Shown in pieces: positions 7,214-7,234 of a DNA stretch of 7,234 bases; position 1 is the stretch's first letter; the number at the start of each line of letters is the position of its first letter. The DNA lies in contig DLXL01000156.1 in assembly GCA_003448025.1 (NCBI GenBank), forward strand, positions 1 through 7,234, given 5' to 3'. Under the pieces are notes generated by a model. The model worked only from the letters and a program-made list of their open reading frames with translations. It was not told the origin of the DNA and did not search any database. This stretch comes from Saprospirales bacterium. GTDB lineage: Bacteria > Bacteroidota > Bacteroidia > Chitinophagales > Saprospiraceae. The position numbers were made by a program, and so were the translations under genes.

Positions 7214-7234
7214 ACCACAAAGTCACAGAGGACA
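7214..7234. repeat. Second ACCACAAAGTCACAGAGG-type repeat, cut by window end
   Basis: ACCACAAAGTCACAGAGGACA lines up with 7109-7129 with 13 identities over the first 18 positions, the shared bases following an ACCRCARAG-C---AGAGG pattern. It continues beyond the window, so its full extent is not visible. No gene is seen between the two copies (7141-7213); that stretch holds a small GTACG/CGTAC inverted repeat (7175-7179 and 7189-7193) and a short ACCAT/ATGGT hairpin (7198-7210). Confidence 0.5.

Overview
The window looks like Bacteroidota chromosome, most likely the class Saprospiria. This is an inference from three things: both long proteins end in a type IX secretion (T9SS) type A sorting domain, the one clear promoter is of the Bacteroidota type (TTG, 20 bp, TAnnTTTG), and the domain sequences of the plus-strand protein resemble secreted Saprospiraceae-type proteins as I remember them. 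No database search was possible.

Layout. Positions 1-127 are non-coding and hold a decaying 10-bp tandem repeat (1-40) and an AT-rich hairpin (69-97). Positions 128-5155, minus strand, are one giant gene for a secreted multidomain protein of 1675 residues. From the N-terminus it has a signal peptide, a Bacteroidota-type leader segment, a Sortilin/Vps10-like BNR (Asp-box) beta-propeller, a PKD domain, an Ig-like domain, an unassigned probable beta-sandwich, six four-cysteine repeats spaced almost exactly 76 residues apart, a degenerate seventh repeat, and a T9SS sorting domain. Positions 5156-5266 are a divergent intergenic region with a good promoter for the minus gene. Positions 5267-7102, plus strand, encode a second secreted protein of 611 residues with HYR-type cysteine-rich beta modules, an Asp-rich calcium-type loop and a T9SS sorting domain. 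Positions 7103-7234 are non-coding and carry two related ACCRCARAG-type repeat segments, the second cut by the window edge.

How the genes fit together. Both products should be exported by Sec, cross the outer membrane through T9SS (whose machinery is not in this window), and end up on the cell surface or released. Their beta-rich domains suggest adhesion, matrix or polymer interaction, but no catalytic activity can be assigned. Divergent placement 111 bp apart could allow shared control, but this is not shown.

I found no mobile element, CRISPR array, RNA gene, defence system or plainly new system. The most unusual feature is the regular four-cysteine repeat array in the large protein.
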